A stretch of 38,002 nucleotides of DNA, from positions 1 through 38,002 of the forward strand of contig CACJPB010000010.1 in NCBI GenBank assembly GCA_902595175.1, written 5' to 3'. The notes beneath the pieces are model-generated. The model was not told the origin of the DNA and did no database searches. It saw only the letters and a list, made by a program, of their open reading frames with translations. The stretch is from an uncultured Prochlorococcus sp. Lineage in GTDB: Bacteria; Cyanobacteriota; Cyanobacteriia; PCC-6307; Cyanobiaceae. The position numbers were made by a program, and so were the translations under genes. Below, one piece after another: positions 21,867 to 29,567 of the stretch; the first letter of the stretch is position 1, and the number at the start of each line of letters is the position of its first letter.

Positions 21867-22157
21867 TTACTTAGCTATTCCTATTTTCTTAAGCAATTTC
21901 AGGTAAGGCAAGGCCCAATTACCAAAGTTAAAAGAGATTGTCGTATTTTTTGTAGTTGGTAATAATGTTTTAGAACGTGAAGAGGCTAATTTAGAAAATA
22001 TCTTAATAGTCTCTGCTTCTAGATTATCCATATACAATTTTTTTTGAACACCTCGATCTTTCTTTTGGGGCAAATAATTTTCTATAAACCATAAAACTTG
22101 ATCTAAATTCGATTTATTGGGTGAGGTTTTAATTTGTTCATTTTTCTCTTTAAACAT
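21867..22157 (-). CDS. Hypothetical protein, 96 aa
   Basis: Starts MFKEKNEQIKTSPNKSNLDQ. It has a predicted helical middle (VLWFIENYL, LEAETIKIFSKL) and a C-terminal NWALPYLKLLKKIGIA. Basic, soluble, and of no recognised family. Confidence 0.65.
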   Translation of the reverse strand: MFKEKNEQIKTSPNKSNLDQVLWFIENYLPQKKDRGVQKKLYMDNLEAETIKIFSKLASSRSKTLLPTTKNTTISFNFGNWALPYLKLLKKIGIAK

Positions 22158-22290
22158 ATTTATTTACCTCTTAATTACTGAATTAAATTTGCCATTTATA
22201 TAATTTAAATCAATAGTAAAGGCATCAAAATTATGTTGTTTTTAATAATCGATAATCGAAAAAATAAATTAATAATTACTTTGTTTTTAT

Positions 22291-22325
22291 AAAAATAAAA
22301 AAAGAGAGTGATAAAACCCCCTCTT
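22291..22325 (-). terminator. Terminator of the 56-aa downstream-peptide gene
   Basis: On the minus strand AAGAG pairs with CTCTT across a 14-base loop, followed by a T-rich run (A-rich on plus, 22291-22303). It lies 25 bp after the stop at 22350. Confidence 0.5.
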
Positions 22326-22349
22326 AATTAATCAGTTTCAAAAAAGAAT

Positions 22350-22520
22350 TTAATTTTTTGAGTCTTTCAATTTCATTTCTTTTTGTGTTTTCCTGATTCT
22401 TTCTTCAAAGACGGATCTTCTGTATGGAGTAACTTCTCCACTTTTAGTAGCCAAAAGTTGGGCTTCATGTAGCCTATTGGCTCTTTTGATTTTTTCTCTT
22501 ATTTGTAAGAGGTTATTCAT
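22350..22520 (-). CDS. 56-aa basic peptide downstream of a glutamine-riboswitch-like RNA
   Basis: Starts MNNLLQIREKIKRANRLHEA and ends QKEMKLKDSKN. Highly charged, helical and soluble. The family is not recognised. Its position right after a downstream-peptide-type RNA suggests a small regulator of nitrogen metabolism, as glutamine riboswitches in cyanobacteria control small inhibitors such as the glutamine synthetase inactivating factor IF17. It does not look like IF7/IF17 in sequence (inference only). Confidence 0.7.
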   Translation of the reverse strand: MNNLLQIREKIKRANRLHEAQLLATKSGEVTPYRRSVFEERIRKTQKEMKLKDSKN

Positions 22521-22545
22521 GGTCTTATGCAGTTAATGAGAATCC

Positions 22546-22595
22546 CGTTCCCTACTCCCATTTCATGCGTCCAGAGATATAAACTTGGATGAACG
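22546..22595 (-). promoter_or_regulatory. Glutamine-riboswitch-like (downstream-peptide motif) element
   Basis: On the minus strand: CGTTCATCC, a 14-base segment, TGGACGC, ATGAAATGG, then GAGTAGGGAACGG. P1 is CGTTC (22595-22591) with GAACG (22550-22546). TCC/GGA makes the second stem, and G(G/A)AGTAGG is the conserved core of glnA and downstream-peptide RNAs, which bind L-glutamine. The ATG follows 25 bases later. An extra CGTTC at 22605-22601 could pair in place of the first. Confidence 0.65.
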
Positions 22596-22709
22596 TTAAT
22601 GAACGATAACATCTTTAAAAAAATTCCGCGAGAGTAATTTTTACTAAATTTTTCTCAAAAAACTAAATATTTAATAGATAATATAAATAAGGTTTTAATA
22701 ATTCCTAAA

Positions 22710-22985
22710 TTAAGATAATAAAATTGTTTGCGACCCATCATTATTATCCTGAATCACTATTTTTTTATTTGGAAAAATATCTGATAATATTCTTTTCAAA
22801 TTTGAATTGTCTGAAGGAATTATATTACTTATATTTTTTGAATTAATTTTCCAATTTTCATCTACAAATAGTACTTTATCCTCACCTTTTTTATTCTCAA
22901 GTGATGTCTTATTGAGAATCTTAAGTAACAGTTCTGAATCATAATCTTTAAATTCTTCAGGGCTCTCTTTAAAATTTTCAATCAT
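22710..22985 (-). CDS. Hypothetical acidic protein, 91 aa
   Basis: Starts MIENFKESPEEFKDYDSELL and ends KKIVIQDNNDGSQTILLS. Soluble; the C-terminal beta-like segment IVIQDNNDGSQTILL may pair with another strand. No family named. Confidence 0.6.
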   Translation of the reverse strand: MIENFKESPEEFKDYDSELLLKILNKTSLENKKGEDKVLFVDENWKINSKNISNIIPSDNSNLKRILSDIFPNKKIVIQDNNDGSQTILLS

Positions 22986-23209
22986 TATTTAGAAATCTAA
23001 TGTTTCTAAATCTTGCTTTAGAAATTTAAAGAATACAAGGTATTAATTACCTAAAAATTTATGTCAAAATAAAAAATTCAGTTGTAATTAAAATATTTTT
23101 CTGTAAAAAATTAATTTCAAAATAGCTAAAGAATGATATTTAAAAAGATTAATTAACCATTTACACTATAAATTTAATTGTTAATTTGCAAATAAGAGAT
23201 TCAGGAAAA

Positions 23210-23341
23210 ATGGCAAGAATAATTAACAAAAAAATTAGACTTTTAAGATGGTTAAACTCTGGCATGATACTTCCATTTATCTTTATGGCTGCATCCTCAT
23301 CTATTATTCTTTATGTTGTTTTATTTATCCTAATAAAATAG
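23210..23341 (+). CDS. One-helix membrane mini-protein, 43 aa
   Basis: Starts MARIINKKIRLLRWLNSGMI after an AGGAAAA site. A basic N-terminus, then a helix (ILPFIFMAASSSIILYVVLF). No family named. Confidence 0.5.
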   Translation: MARIINKKIRLLRWLNSGMILPFIFMAASSSIILYVVLFILIK

Positions 23342-23350
23342 CTTTCTAAT

Positions 23351-23485
23351 TTAAGCAGCTAAGTTTTCCTCATATTCAGACTTAATCATTGCAGCTTTTT
23401 TTAATAAACTAACTACTTCTTTTCTTCCAACTGCACTATCAGCTTGGCGCATTATTTCAGCATATTTTTTATTTATGTTTTTCAT
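23351..23485 (-). CDS. Small protein of the KKYA-GRKE type, 44 aa
   Basis: Starts MKNINKKYAEIMRQADSAVG and continues RKEVVSLLKKAAMIK. It is paralogous to 28719-28856 (KKYA, AD, GRKE, SL.K.A..K shared). Helical, soluble; unknown function. Only 9 bp separate it from the convergent gene at 23210. Confidence 0.6.
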   Translation of the reverse strand: MKNINKKYAEIMRQADSAVGRKEVVSLLKKAAMIKSEYEENLAA

Positions 23486-23665
23486 AAATAGTTTTAATTT
23501 AATCCAAAATTACAGCACAATAAAATGGTGTCAATCGTAAATAAGTCTCATATATTATTTATTTAATTTTTTTGCAGAATTAAAATTTCTCATTTATTAT
23601 CCTTAAAGTTTTTTTAATTGATTATTCCAAAGATTCATAAATATCAAAATTAACAACCATCATAA

Positions 23666-23881
23666 TTAAGCAATATTAAAGGATTTAAAAACATAAAATA
23701 AACCTCCTATTAGGATCAATATTGCTGCTCCATAAAAAAGAAAAGGGATAATTGGATATTTATACAATGTAGACCTTACTTTTTGTTGTATGGCTTTTTT
23801 ATCAAGTTGAGGCAACTTTATATCTTCAGTTTTTTCTCTAGGCGGGATACCTAAATTTTTTCTTCTCTTTGCCTCTCCCAT
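23666..23881 (-). CDS. DUF2839 family membrane protein
   Basis: A 71-aa protein, start MGEAKRRKNLGIPPREKTED, basic middle, C-terminal helix (IIPFLFYGAAILILIGGLFY). Paralogue of 21263-21463. It is 2 bp from the gene at 23884, which is upstream on the same strand. Confidence 0.85.
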   Translation of the reverse strand: MGEAKRRKNLGIPPREKTEDIKLPQLDKKAIQQKVRSTLYKYPIIPFLFYGAAILILIGGLFYVFKSFNIA

Positions 23882-23883
23882 AA

Positions 23884-24114
23884 TTAATACTGAGGTATTC
23901 CCATAAATTTTAAATAATTGTTATCAGCTAAATCTAAAATTTGATTCCATTCTTCATGAGATGTTTCCAAATTATTTTTAAAATCTTTTTCAAATTTAAG
24001 AATACATCTTTTTTCTATATTTTCTGGAGAATTGTAATTTCTTAAAAAAGAAACACTCAAATACGATAATGATGAAAAAACTATAATTATTTTAGCAATC
24101 CTAAAATTGTTCAT
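23884..24114 (-). CDS. Small membrane-anchored protein, 76 aa
   Basis: Starts MNNFRIAKIIIVFSSLSYLS. It has an N-terminal helix, then a soluble part with one Cys (KRCILKFEKDF) and a WNQILDLADNNYLKFMGIPQ end. Similar in plan to the product at 19360 (helix, then (R/L)CI.K(Y/F)). Operon with DUF2839. Confidence 0.55.
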   Translation of the reverse strand: MNNFRIAKIIIVFSSLSYLSVSFLRNYNSPENIEKRCILKFEKDFKNNLETSHEEWNQILDLADNNYLKFMGIPQY

Positions 24115-24197
24115 AATCTTAGATGATATTGCCTTATAAATAAATAAGGTACTTATTGGTTTTATAATTAATTTAATCTATTAAAATCAATTATCAA

Positions 24198-24395
24198 ATG
24201 ATAAATTCTGTGAATCTCAACCATTTGCCTATTCAAGATTTGGTTGTTTCAGGGTTAATAATCTTAATAATGTCGACGATTATTGCCAATATTTATGACC
24301 CATTATTAGGAATAACTTATGCATTTGGGAATATACTTACTCTTACTTTTTTAAGCTGGTTATACAAAGAGACATGGAGTGATCCAAGGAAATAA
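24198..24395 (+). CDS. Two-helix membrane protein, 65 aa
   Basis: Starts MINSVNLNHLPIQDLVVSGL. It has hydrophobic segments at about 13-33 and 36-55 and ends YKETWSDPRK. No family named. Confidence 0.5.
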   Translation: MINSVNLNHLPIQDLVVSGLIILIMSTIIANIYDPLLGITYAFGNILTLTFLSWLYKETWSDPRK

Positions 24396-24425
24396 ATCTA
24401 ATTAAGAAAAAAGATAAATAAACAA

Positions 24426-24533
24426 CTACTTCTGTATTTTTAATTTTGACGAATACTTTAAATTAACAATGTAAGTTGCAACAAGAGAAAGTATCAAAAA
24501 AAATAATAAGCTTTCCAAGGTAGATTGGGGCAT
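24426..24533 (-). CDS. One-helix membrane mini-protein, 35 aa
   Basis: Starts MPQSTLESLLFFLILSLVAT, then YIVNLKYSSKLKIQK. An upstream ATG at 24539 would add two residues (MV). No family named. Confidence 0.45.
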   Translation of the reverse strand: MPQSTLESLLFFLILSLVATYIVNLKYSSKLKIQK

Positions 24534-24631
24534 AACCATGAGCAGTACTAAAAATGATATATCTTTAGAGAAACGAATTTTGAAAAAAAATCAACCCTTT
24601 CATTATTTTTAGTATTCAAATAATAAAATAA

Positions 24632-24931
24632 TTAACCAATTACAAGTCCTTTTTCAAGAAGTAAATCGAAGACCTCCACACTTTTAGTTTTCCCAAATTT
24701 GGGTGGCTTATGTAAATCTAATATTTCAGCAAGGCACATAATCCAATAAGTATCCTTTTTTAAATTTAGACCTTCGCAAATATGGGTAGGGGCTGATTTC
24801 AAACAGCCAAATTCTGTTGATATATTTATGTTCATGATTTGAGTTTCAAGTTCCAAACTTAAAAGTTCTATTTCTTGCTCAGAAAGGGATGTCCCAAAAG
24901 AATATGATTCAATTAAAAGTTGATAATTCAT
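24632..24931 (-). CDS. Hypothetical protein, 99 aa
   Basis: Starts MNYQLLIESYSFGTSLSEQE. It contains TYWIMCLAEILDLHKPPKFG and ends VFDLLLEKGLVIG. Weakly like 28969-29259 (W..C.A..LD...P.....V..L). Soluble, no named family. It lies 15 bp downstream of DUF3764 on the same strand. Confidence 0.6.
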   Translation of the reverse strand: MNYQLLIESYSFGTSLSEQEIELLSLELETQIMNINISTEFGCLKSAPTHICEGLNLKKDTYWIMCLAEILDLHKPPKFGKTKSVEVFDLLLEKGLVIG

Positions 24932-24946
24932 AAAAAATTTATTTTT

Positions 24947-25312
24947 TCAAGAAATCCATCGAGTTATTTTTGTACCCTCATAAATATGCCCTGAAGCTTC
25001 AACAATAGGTTTTGTTTCAGGATTCATAAAAATATCGTACATAACATTTTCTGGTCCTTGAAAAATTACAGTTGCCCTTTGAGGATCATCTAATGATTTA
25101 CCAATATAAAATGTTTTAACTCCCATTTCTTTAAACATCGATTGCTGTTCCTCAGCATTCATATGAGATTCATATTGTTCAAACGTATTACTTAGTTTAA
25201 AATCTAGAATAGTTGTTTCAATAGTAATAGCATTAATAGGATTTTTCTTAGATTTTAAATCTTTTTGCAAAAAAAATATTGAATAAAGATTAGTTTTTAT
25301 TAAGCAATGCAT
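24947..25312 (-). CDS. DUF3764 family protein with uncertain start
   Basis: The conserved domain (IETTILDFKLSNTFEQYESH to TRWIS) matches 7564-7848 along its whole length. The place of the paralogue's start Met is an ATT codon here (25228). The only in-frame ATG is at 25312 and adds a 28-residue hydrophobic/basic leader (MHCLIKTNLYSIFFLQK). AAGGG sits directly before that ATG. Either ATT is used as start or the protein has an extra N-terminus. It is divergent from SelO. Confidence 0.75.
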   Translation of the reverse strand: MHCLIKTNLYSIFFLQKDLKSKKNPINAITIETTILDFKLSNTFEQYESHMNAEEQQSMFKEMGVKTFYIGKSLDDPQRATVIFQGPENVMYDIFMNPETKPIVEASGHIYEGTKITRWIS

Positions 25313-25344
25313 CCCTTATAAAAAAATATATAAGATATATTTAG

Positions 25345-27102
25345 GTGTTGAATTTAAAGAAATTACTACAACGCAATCAAGAATATATTACAAATTTGAT
25401 GTCAACCAAATCTGATTCACTAAAAGAAAAGCTTATAGAAAATTTTTCTGATTTTTCTAAACTATCTGACTATTCTTTTATGAATTATCTTAGAGCAGAT
25501 CCTCTATCAACAAAAGATGGAAATGATCATAAGCCGCGTTCAGTATATTCAGGTCATTACGTACCAGTTGTTCCAACTGCTATTCCAGAACCAGAATATA
25601 TTTCCCATAGCAACAAACTTTTTAAAGAACTAAGGCTAAGTTCAGAACTTACTAAAGACAAGAATTTTTGTCGTTTTTTCTCAGGTGATATTTCTGTTGC
25701 TAATTATCCAATGAGTCCTGTTGGTTGGGCAACAGGTTATGCATTATCAATTTACGGGACTGAATATACCCAGCAATGTCCCTTTGGCACTGGCAATGGT
25801 TATGGCGATGGCAGAGCAATTTCTGTTTTTGAAGGTTTATTCAATGGGAGAAGAATGGAAATGCAACTTAAAGGAGGAGGTCCAACTCCCTACTGTAGGG
25901 GAGCAGATGGTAGAGCTGTCTTAAGGTCCAGCGTACGAGAATTTCTCGCACAGGAATTTATGGATGCCTTGGGAATCCCCACCTCAAGATCTTTAACACT
26001 TTATGTCTCACGTTCAGAAATAGTTAGAAGACCGTGGTATTCCAAAGGGTCGAGATATTTTGAACCTGATATCATGATTGATAATCAAGCGGCAATTACT
26101 ACGAGAGTCGCTCCATCTTTTTTACGTGTAGGCCAGATTGAACTTTTTGCAAGACGAGTTCGTAATAATGCGCATGATGAGGCCCTCAATGAACTAAAGA
26201 TGATAGTTCAACATCTAATTGATAGAAATTATAAAGATGAAATTGAATATGAAATTTCAATTGAAAGTAAAGTAATAAAACTGGCTTCTTTATACAGATC
26301 AAGACTTATATCACTTATAGCCAACTGGATGAGAGTTGGTTATTGCCAGGGTAATTTCAATAGTGATAATTGTGCTGCTGGTGGTTATACCTTGGATTAT
26401 GGCCCCTTTGGATTCTGTGAATTATTTGATCCAAGATTTCAACCATGGACAGGTGGAGGTGAACATTTCTCATTTTTTAACCAGCCTTCTGCAGCGGCAA
26501 TCAACTTTAAAACATTCTGTTCATCTCTTAGTCCGTTACTTTCACGAAGCAAACAAGATCAAGAAAAGTTAGATCAAATCGAAAAGGATTTTTCTGAATT
26601 AATGAATAAGGAATTGATGAAAATGTGGGCAAACAAGCTTGGTTTAGAACATTACACCGAAGCTCTAATAAATGATTTTTTTAATCTCATGGTCATTTCA
26701 AAAGCAGACTATACAATCTTGTTCCGCAAACTCTCTGAAATCCCTGATAACTTAGATTCTTTAAAAGACTGTTTCTATTTACCAATTAATGACGAGCTCA
26801 ATAATAGGTGGGAAGTATGGCTTCAAAACTGGCAATCAATCTTGAAGAAAGAGGGAAATATTAAAGCGAAATCAGCATCAATGAAATCCCTTAATCCAGT
26901 CTATACTTGGCGCGAATGGATGGTCGTTCCCGCATATGAAGAAGCTGAAAAAGGAAATTACAAAAAAATAAAAGAGTTACAGAATGTCTTTAGCAATCCA
27001 TATATAGAACAATCCTCAGAAATAGATCAAAAATATAATCGACTAAAGCCAAGCCAGTATTTTAACTATGGAGGAGTATCTCACTACAGCTGTTCTTCAT
27101 AA
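25345..27102 (+). CDS. selO: SelO/YdiU pseudokinase-fold protein AMPylase
   Basis: A 585-aa protein with GTG start (an ATG exists at codon 19). SelO transfers AMP to Ser/Thr/Tyr of proteins in redox stress. Motifs: YGDGRAISVFEGL, MQLKGGGPTPYCRGADGRAV (nucleotide Lys), RSSVREFLAQEF (Glu), RVAPSFLRVGQIELFA, then CQGNFNSDN (D341, N342) and LDYGPFGF (D351). The usual HGVMNTDN is QGNFNSDN here, so the His is Gln. It is about 100 residues longer than E. coli SelO, with an extra N-terminal region. No C-terminal selenocysteine/CxxU is seen; the end is YSCSS. Confidence 0.92.
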   Translation: MLNLKKLLQRNQEYITNLMSTKSDSLKEKLIENFSDFSKLSDYSFMNYLRADPLSTKDGNDHKPRSVYSGHYVPVVPTAIPEPEYISHSNKLFKELRLSSELTKDKNFCRFFSGDISVANYPMSPVGWATGYALSIYGTEYTQQCPFGTGNGYGDGRAISVFEGLFNGRRMEMQLKGGGPTPYCRGADGRAVLRSSVREFLAQEFMDALGIPTSRSLTLYVSRSEIVRRPWYSKGSRYFEPDIMIDNQAAITTRVAPSFLRVGQIELFARRVRNNAHDEALNELKMIVQHLIDRNYKDEIEYEISIESKVIKLASLYRSRLISLIANWMRVGYCQGNFNSDNCAAGGYTLDYGPFGFCELFDPRFQPWTGGGEHFSFFNQPSAAAINFKTFCSSLSPLLSRSKQDQEKLDQIEKDFSELMNKELMKMWANKLGLEHYTEALINDFFNLMVISKADYTILFRKLSEIPDNLDSLKDCFYLPINDELNNRWEVWLQNWQSILKKEGNIKAKSASMKSLNPVYTWREWMVVPAYEEAEKGNYKKIKELQNVFSNPYIEQSSEIDQKYNRLKPSQYFNYGGVSHYSCSS

Positions 27103-27144
27103 AAGTTTAATCCTCATACTGATAGAACAACTTTGAGAAAAATC

Positions 27145-27567
27145 TTATTTATTTATGGCCGTAGGCATTCCAACTACTGATACAACTCCCACATGAAGTA
27201 TGGCAGGCTTCTTCCCAACATTTTTCACATAGTGGGGGCCCCCATTATTACTCTCTATGAATGCATCACCTGCTTTAAAGAAATTAATTTCTTCACCCCT
27301 AACATGTTTTAGTCTTCCTCTAGTGACATAAATCAACATTGGGGCAGGATGAGTATGAATTGGAGTTTTCAAGCCAACTGGAATCTTTACTTTTAAGAGT
27401 CTTAATTCAGGCTTACCCTCGAGATAATTAAAGTTTTTACCACTATGTCCTTTTGAACTTTGAATAATAGGTATAACTTCAATCTTTTCTTCAGCAAAAG
27501 AAGTTTGTGGTAAAGCTAAAGTCCCAATAAAAAGGAAGCAAAATGGAAAAATTTTTTTTAATTTCAT
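27145..27567 (-). CDS. Periplasmic cupin-domain protein
   Basis: A 140-aa protein started at ATG 27567 because it begins with a signal peptide (MKLKKIFPFCFLFIGTLALP...SFAE); the longer ORF to 27606 is less likely. Cupin motifs: PIHTHPAPMLIYVTRGRLKH (HxH then E-like position) and GDAFIESNNGGPHYVKNVG with a second His. Probable metal-binding periplasmic cupin; substrate unknown. Confidence 0.85.
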   Translation of the reverse strand: MKLKKIFPFCFLFIGTLALPQTSFAEEKIEVIPIIQSSKGHSGKNFNYLEGKPELRLLKVKIPVGLKTPIHTHPAPMLIYVTRGRLKHVRGEEINFFKAGDAFIESNNGGPHYVKNVGKKPAILHVGVVSVVGMPTAINK

Positions 27568-27620
27568 TAGATATTTGATTTTCACCAATATATAGGTATT
27601 TTGCAAAAATAATAACTAAT

Positions 27621-27782
27621 TTATTTTTTATATAACTTTTCTAATTGCTTAATTTCCTCTTTTAAATCCTTACCTCTCTTATTTAATTTATTATTTTGAA
27701 TAACTATTGGGATAATCCACCAGGCTTGAAGACCTAAAAAAATAAATACTAGAATCAATAGTTCAAAAGTTCCAGGCTGCAT
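27621..27782 (-). CDS. One-helix membrane protein with coiled tail, 53 aa
   Basis: Starts MQPGTFELLILVFIFLGLQA, then WWIIPIVIQNNKLNKRGKDL and an E/K-rich helical tail. Similar in plan to small envelope phospholipase-D-like nuclease-type leader proteins, but too short to name. Confidence 0.55.
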   Translation of the reverse strand: MQPGTFELLILVFIFLGLQAWWIIPIVIQNNKLNKRGKDLKEEIKQLEKLYKK

Positions 27783-27855
27783 TTGATAAATTAACCTTAT
27801 CTGTAAATACTAATATTCTAAAAGCTATTAAATATACATGAGATTTACAATATTT

Positions 27856-28038
27856 CTAGGCTGCCTCTAATTCAATATTAAGTTCAATACCTTTTGATAT
27901 TATTGCTTCTTTGAAGTCAATCAGTTTGCCTATAATTTTTTGCTTCTCCTTTTCAGTTTTATACACATCCTCCACAACCTCCTGCATTGCAAGTGTTACT
28001 TTTTGTAGTTTGATCTCTAAATCTTCCCTGTAATTCAT
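27856..28038 (-). CDS. Small coiled-coil protein, 60 aa
   Basis: ATG at 28038 is chosen (GAG 3 bases upstream); a TTG at 28074 would add 12 residues. MNYREDLEIKLQKVTLAMQE begins a long amphipathic helix, ending GIELNIELEAA. No family named. Confidence 0.55.
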   Translation of the reverse strand: MNYREDLEIKLQKVTLAMQEVVEDVYKTEKEKQKIIGKLIDFKEAIISKGIELNIELEAA

Positions 28039-28112
28039 AAGCTCAACTTTATTATCTTTTTTATTAAAAAACAAAATAATTTTTAGTAAATAAGTACATT
28101 ACCCTAAAAGGA

Positions 28113-28139
28113 TTGACAGCAAAACAAAATGAATATAAT
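28113..28139 (+). promoter_or_regulatory. Sigma-70-type promoter
   Basis: Perfect TTGACA (28113-28118) and TATAAT (28134-28139) with a 15-bp spacer, slightly short. It would start RNA near 28147, 41 bases before the ATG at 28188. Confidence 0.6.
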
Positions 28140-28187
28140 TTATAGTACAAATGTATTAATATTTAAATTGCCTATTAAGGTGAAAGT

Positions 28188-28457
28188 ATGAAGCCTAATT
28201 ACTCATTTGGCTGTAGCACTAGCAAGCCAATCGGATGTCTACTAAACCCCGAAGGCAGCAGAATGATCTTTTTCGAAGAATGCAAAAATTCTCCTAAACC
28301 TAATTTAAAAATTCATACTCATCTTTTCTACACAAATCACCTTGGAGAACCAGGAGGGTACAAATCCTCTGAAAAACTCAACATAGATTCAGCCTGGGAA
28401 AAGTGGCACGAACTTCACCAAAAAGGGTGGACGGAAGTATCTCACAATTACGGATAA
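28188..28457 (+). CDS. DUF1651-like protein, 89 aa
   Basis: Starts MKPNYSFGCSTSKPIGCLLN, contains NPEGSRMIFFEECKN and ends WEKWHELHQKGWTEVSHNYG. The W..L...GW end and the N-terminal strand pattern fit DUF1651. A strong promoter precedes it and a terminator follows, so it is a single-gene unit. Function unknown. Confidence 0.65.
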   Translation: MKPNYSFGCSTSKPIGCLLNPEGSRMIFFEECKNSPKPNLKIHTHLFYTNHLGEPGGYKSSEKLNIDSAWEKWHELHQKGWTEVSHNYG

Positions 28458-28459
28458 GT

Positions 28460-28484
28460 AATCCCTTCAATAAAAGGATTTTTT
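28460..28484 (+). terminator. Terminator after the DUF1651-like gene
   Basis: AATCC (28460-28464) pairs with GGATT (28476-28480), and inner CTT/AAA can extend it; TTTT follows. Confidence 0.65.
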
Positions 28485-28486
28485 GT

Positions 28487-28579
28487 TTATTTGAAAATTT
28501 TCAATCCTATTGATGGATAACTATAAATTAAATCAGGGTTTGAAAACAATGTAATCGTAGATACCAAAAGCTTTTTCAT
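28487..28579 (-). pseudogene. Short signal-peptide-like ORF, 30 aa
   Basis: MKKLLVSTITLFSNPDLIYS then YPSIGLKIFK and stop. The start resembles common picocyanobacterial signal peptides, but the product ends at once and no ribosome site is visible. Could be the remnant of a secreted-protein gene or chance. Confidence 0.25.
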
Positions 28580-28718
28580 TAATTGATTATAAATAAAAGT
28601 ACGAGTTAACCCGTTCCAATTTGTTAACTCTGAGGTTTTAACCGTTGACTCCTTATCTACTTCTAGTTTTGACTCGCTAGATTCAAGATTCAAAAACGGT
28701 ATTTATATAACCTAAATT

Positions 28719-28856
28719 ATGGAAAAAAAAATCGCAAAGAAATACGCCGATCTTTTAGTCGAGGCTGATAAATCAACTGGCAGAAAAGAAACTTTGTCAT
28801 TAATTAAACAAGCAACAAAATTAAAAATCAAACTTGATCAATACGAAATGATTTAG
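28719..28856 (+). CDS. Small protein of the KKYA-GRKE type, 45 aa
   Basis: Starts MEKKIAKKYADLLVEADKST and continues GRKETLSLIKQATKLK. Paralogue of 23351-23485. Helical and basic; unknown function. Confidence 0.6.
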   Translation: MEKKIAKKYADLLVEADKSTGRKETLSLIKQATKLKIKLDQYEMI

Positions 28857-28968
28857 TTTCTTAATGATCGATCGGCGATTCAAGATGAGATGCAAACTAG
28901 CTTCTTTTTTTATCTTGCTATACAAATATTAAGAGATGGCTTAACTTCTCCTGCTTCAATAAAATATT

Positions 28969-29259
28969 GTGGAATTAACTGAACTAATTAAGGATTACGT
29001 TGCTACAGAATTATTATCAAGTATTGAAATTGACTTTCTTGAAGGAGAATTATGGGAAACTACTCAACATATCGCAGAAATAAATACAGTTATCAAAGCT
29101 CCAAAAAATATATGTATAAAATTAGGACTAGATGAAAAATCATCTTGGCATCTATGTTGTGCAGCCGTTCTTGACTCCTCAAGACCATTAAATAATGGAC
29201 AAAATAGAGTTGATAATTTAAAGAAATTAATTAATCAATATGAAATTAGCTACATTTAA
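28969..29259 (+). CDS. Hypothetical protein, 96 aa
   Basis: GTG start; MELTELIKDYVATELLSSIE, then APKNICIKLGLDEKSSWHLC and CAAVLDSSRPLNNGQ. Weakly similar to 24632-24931. It lies 11 bp before a secreted-protein gene on the same strand. Confidence 0.6.
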   Translation: MELTELIKDYVATELLSSIEIDFLEGELWETTQHIAEINTVIKAPKNICIKLGLDEKSSWHLCCAAVLDSSRPLNNGQNRVDNLKKLINQYEISYI

Positions 29260-29270
29260 AAAAAGACTAA

Positions 29271-29567
29271 ATGATACGTTTACTTATTGCATCAATTATT
29301 TTTTTTATTCCGCTAGGAGGTTTTGCTGATGAAAGGCAAAGAGAAATTGAGAATGAAGCCATAAATCTTGTAATTAAAAAATATGGGAAAGGCTTAGAAA
29401 ATAGATTAAAAGGAACGGGCGAAACTCCCAGTTATCGAAGTTGGTATGAAAATGATTGTTTTGTAAGCATTGCAGCAGGTACATACCAAGAAAATACTTG
29501 GTCGGCAATGAAATGGTTTAGCGTTAATGTCTGTTCTGAATCAGCTGAAATAATGGAAAGTGAATGA
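29271..29567 (+). CDS. Small secreted protein, 98 aa
   Basis: Signal peptide MIRLLIASIIFFIPLGGFAD; the mature part has two cysteines (DCFVSI, NVCSES) that could form one disulfide. Helical first half, TWSAMKWFSVNVC at the end. No family named. The stop overlaps the next ATG (ATGA). Confidence 0.7.
   Translation: MIRLLIASIIFFIPLGGFADERQREIENEAINLVIKKYGKGLENRLKGTGETPSYRSWYENDCFVSIAAGTYQENTWSAMKWFSVNVCSESAEIMESE

Noticed and set aside
28425-28445. GGACGGAAGTA resembling the glutamine-riboswitch core
   Set aside because: It lies inside the coding sequence of the DUF1651-like gene (GWTEV) and lacks the CGTTCA partner upstream; chance match.
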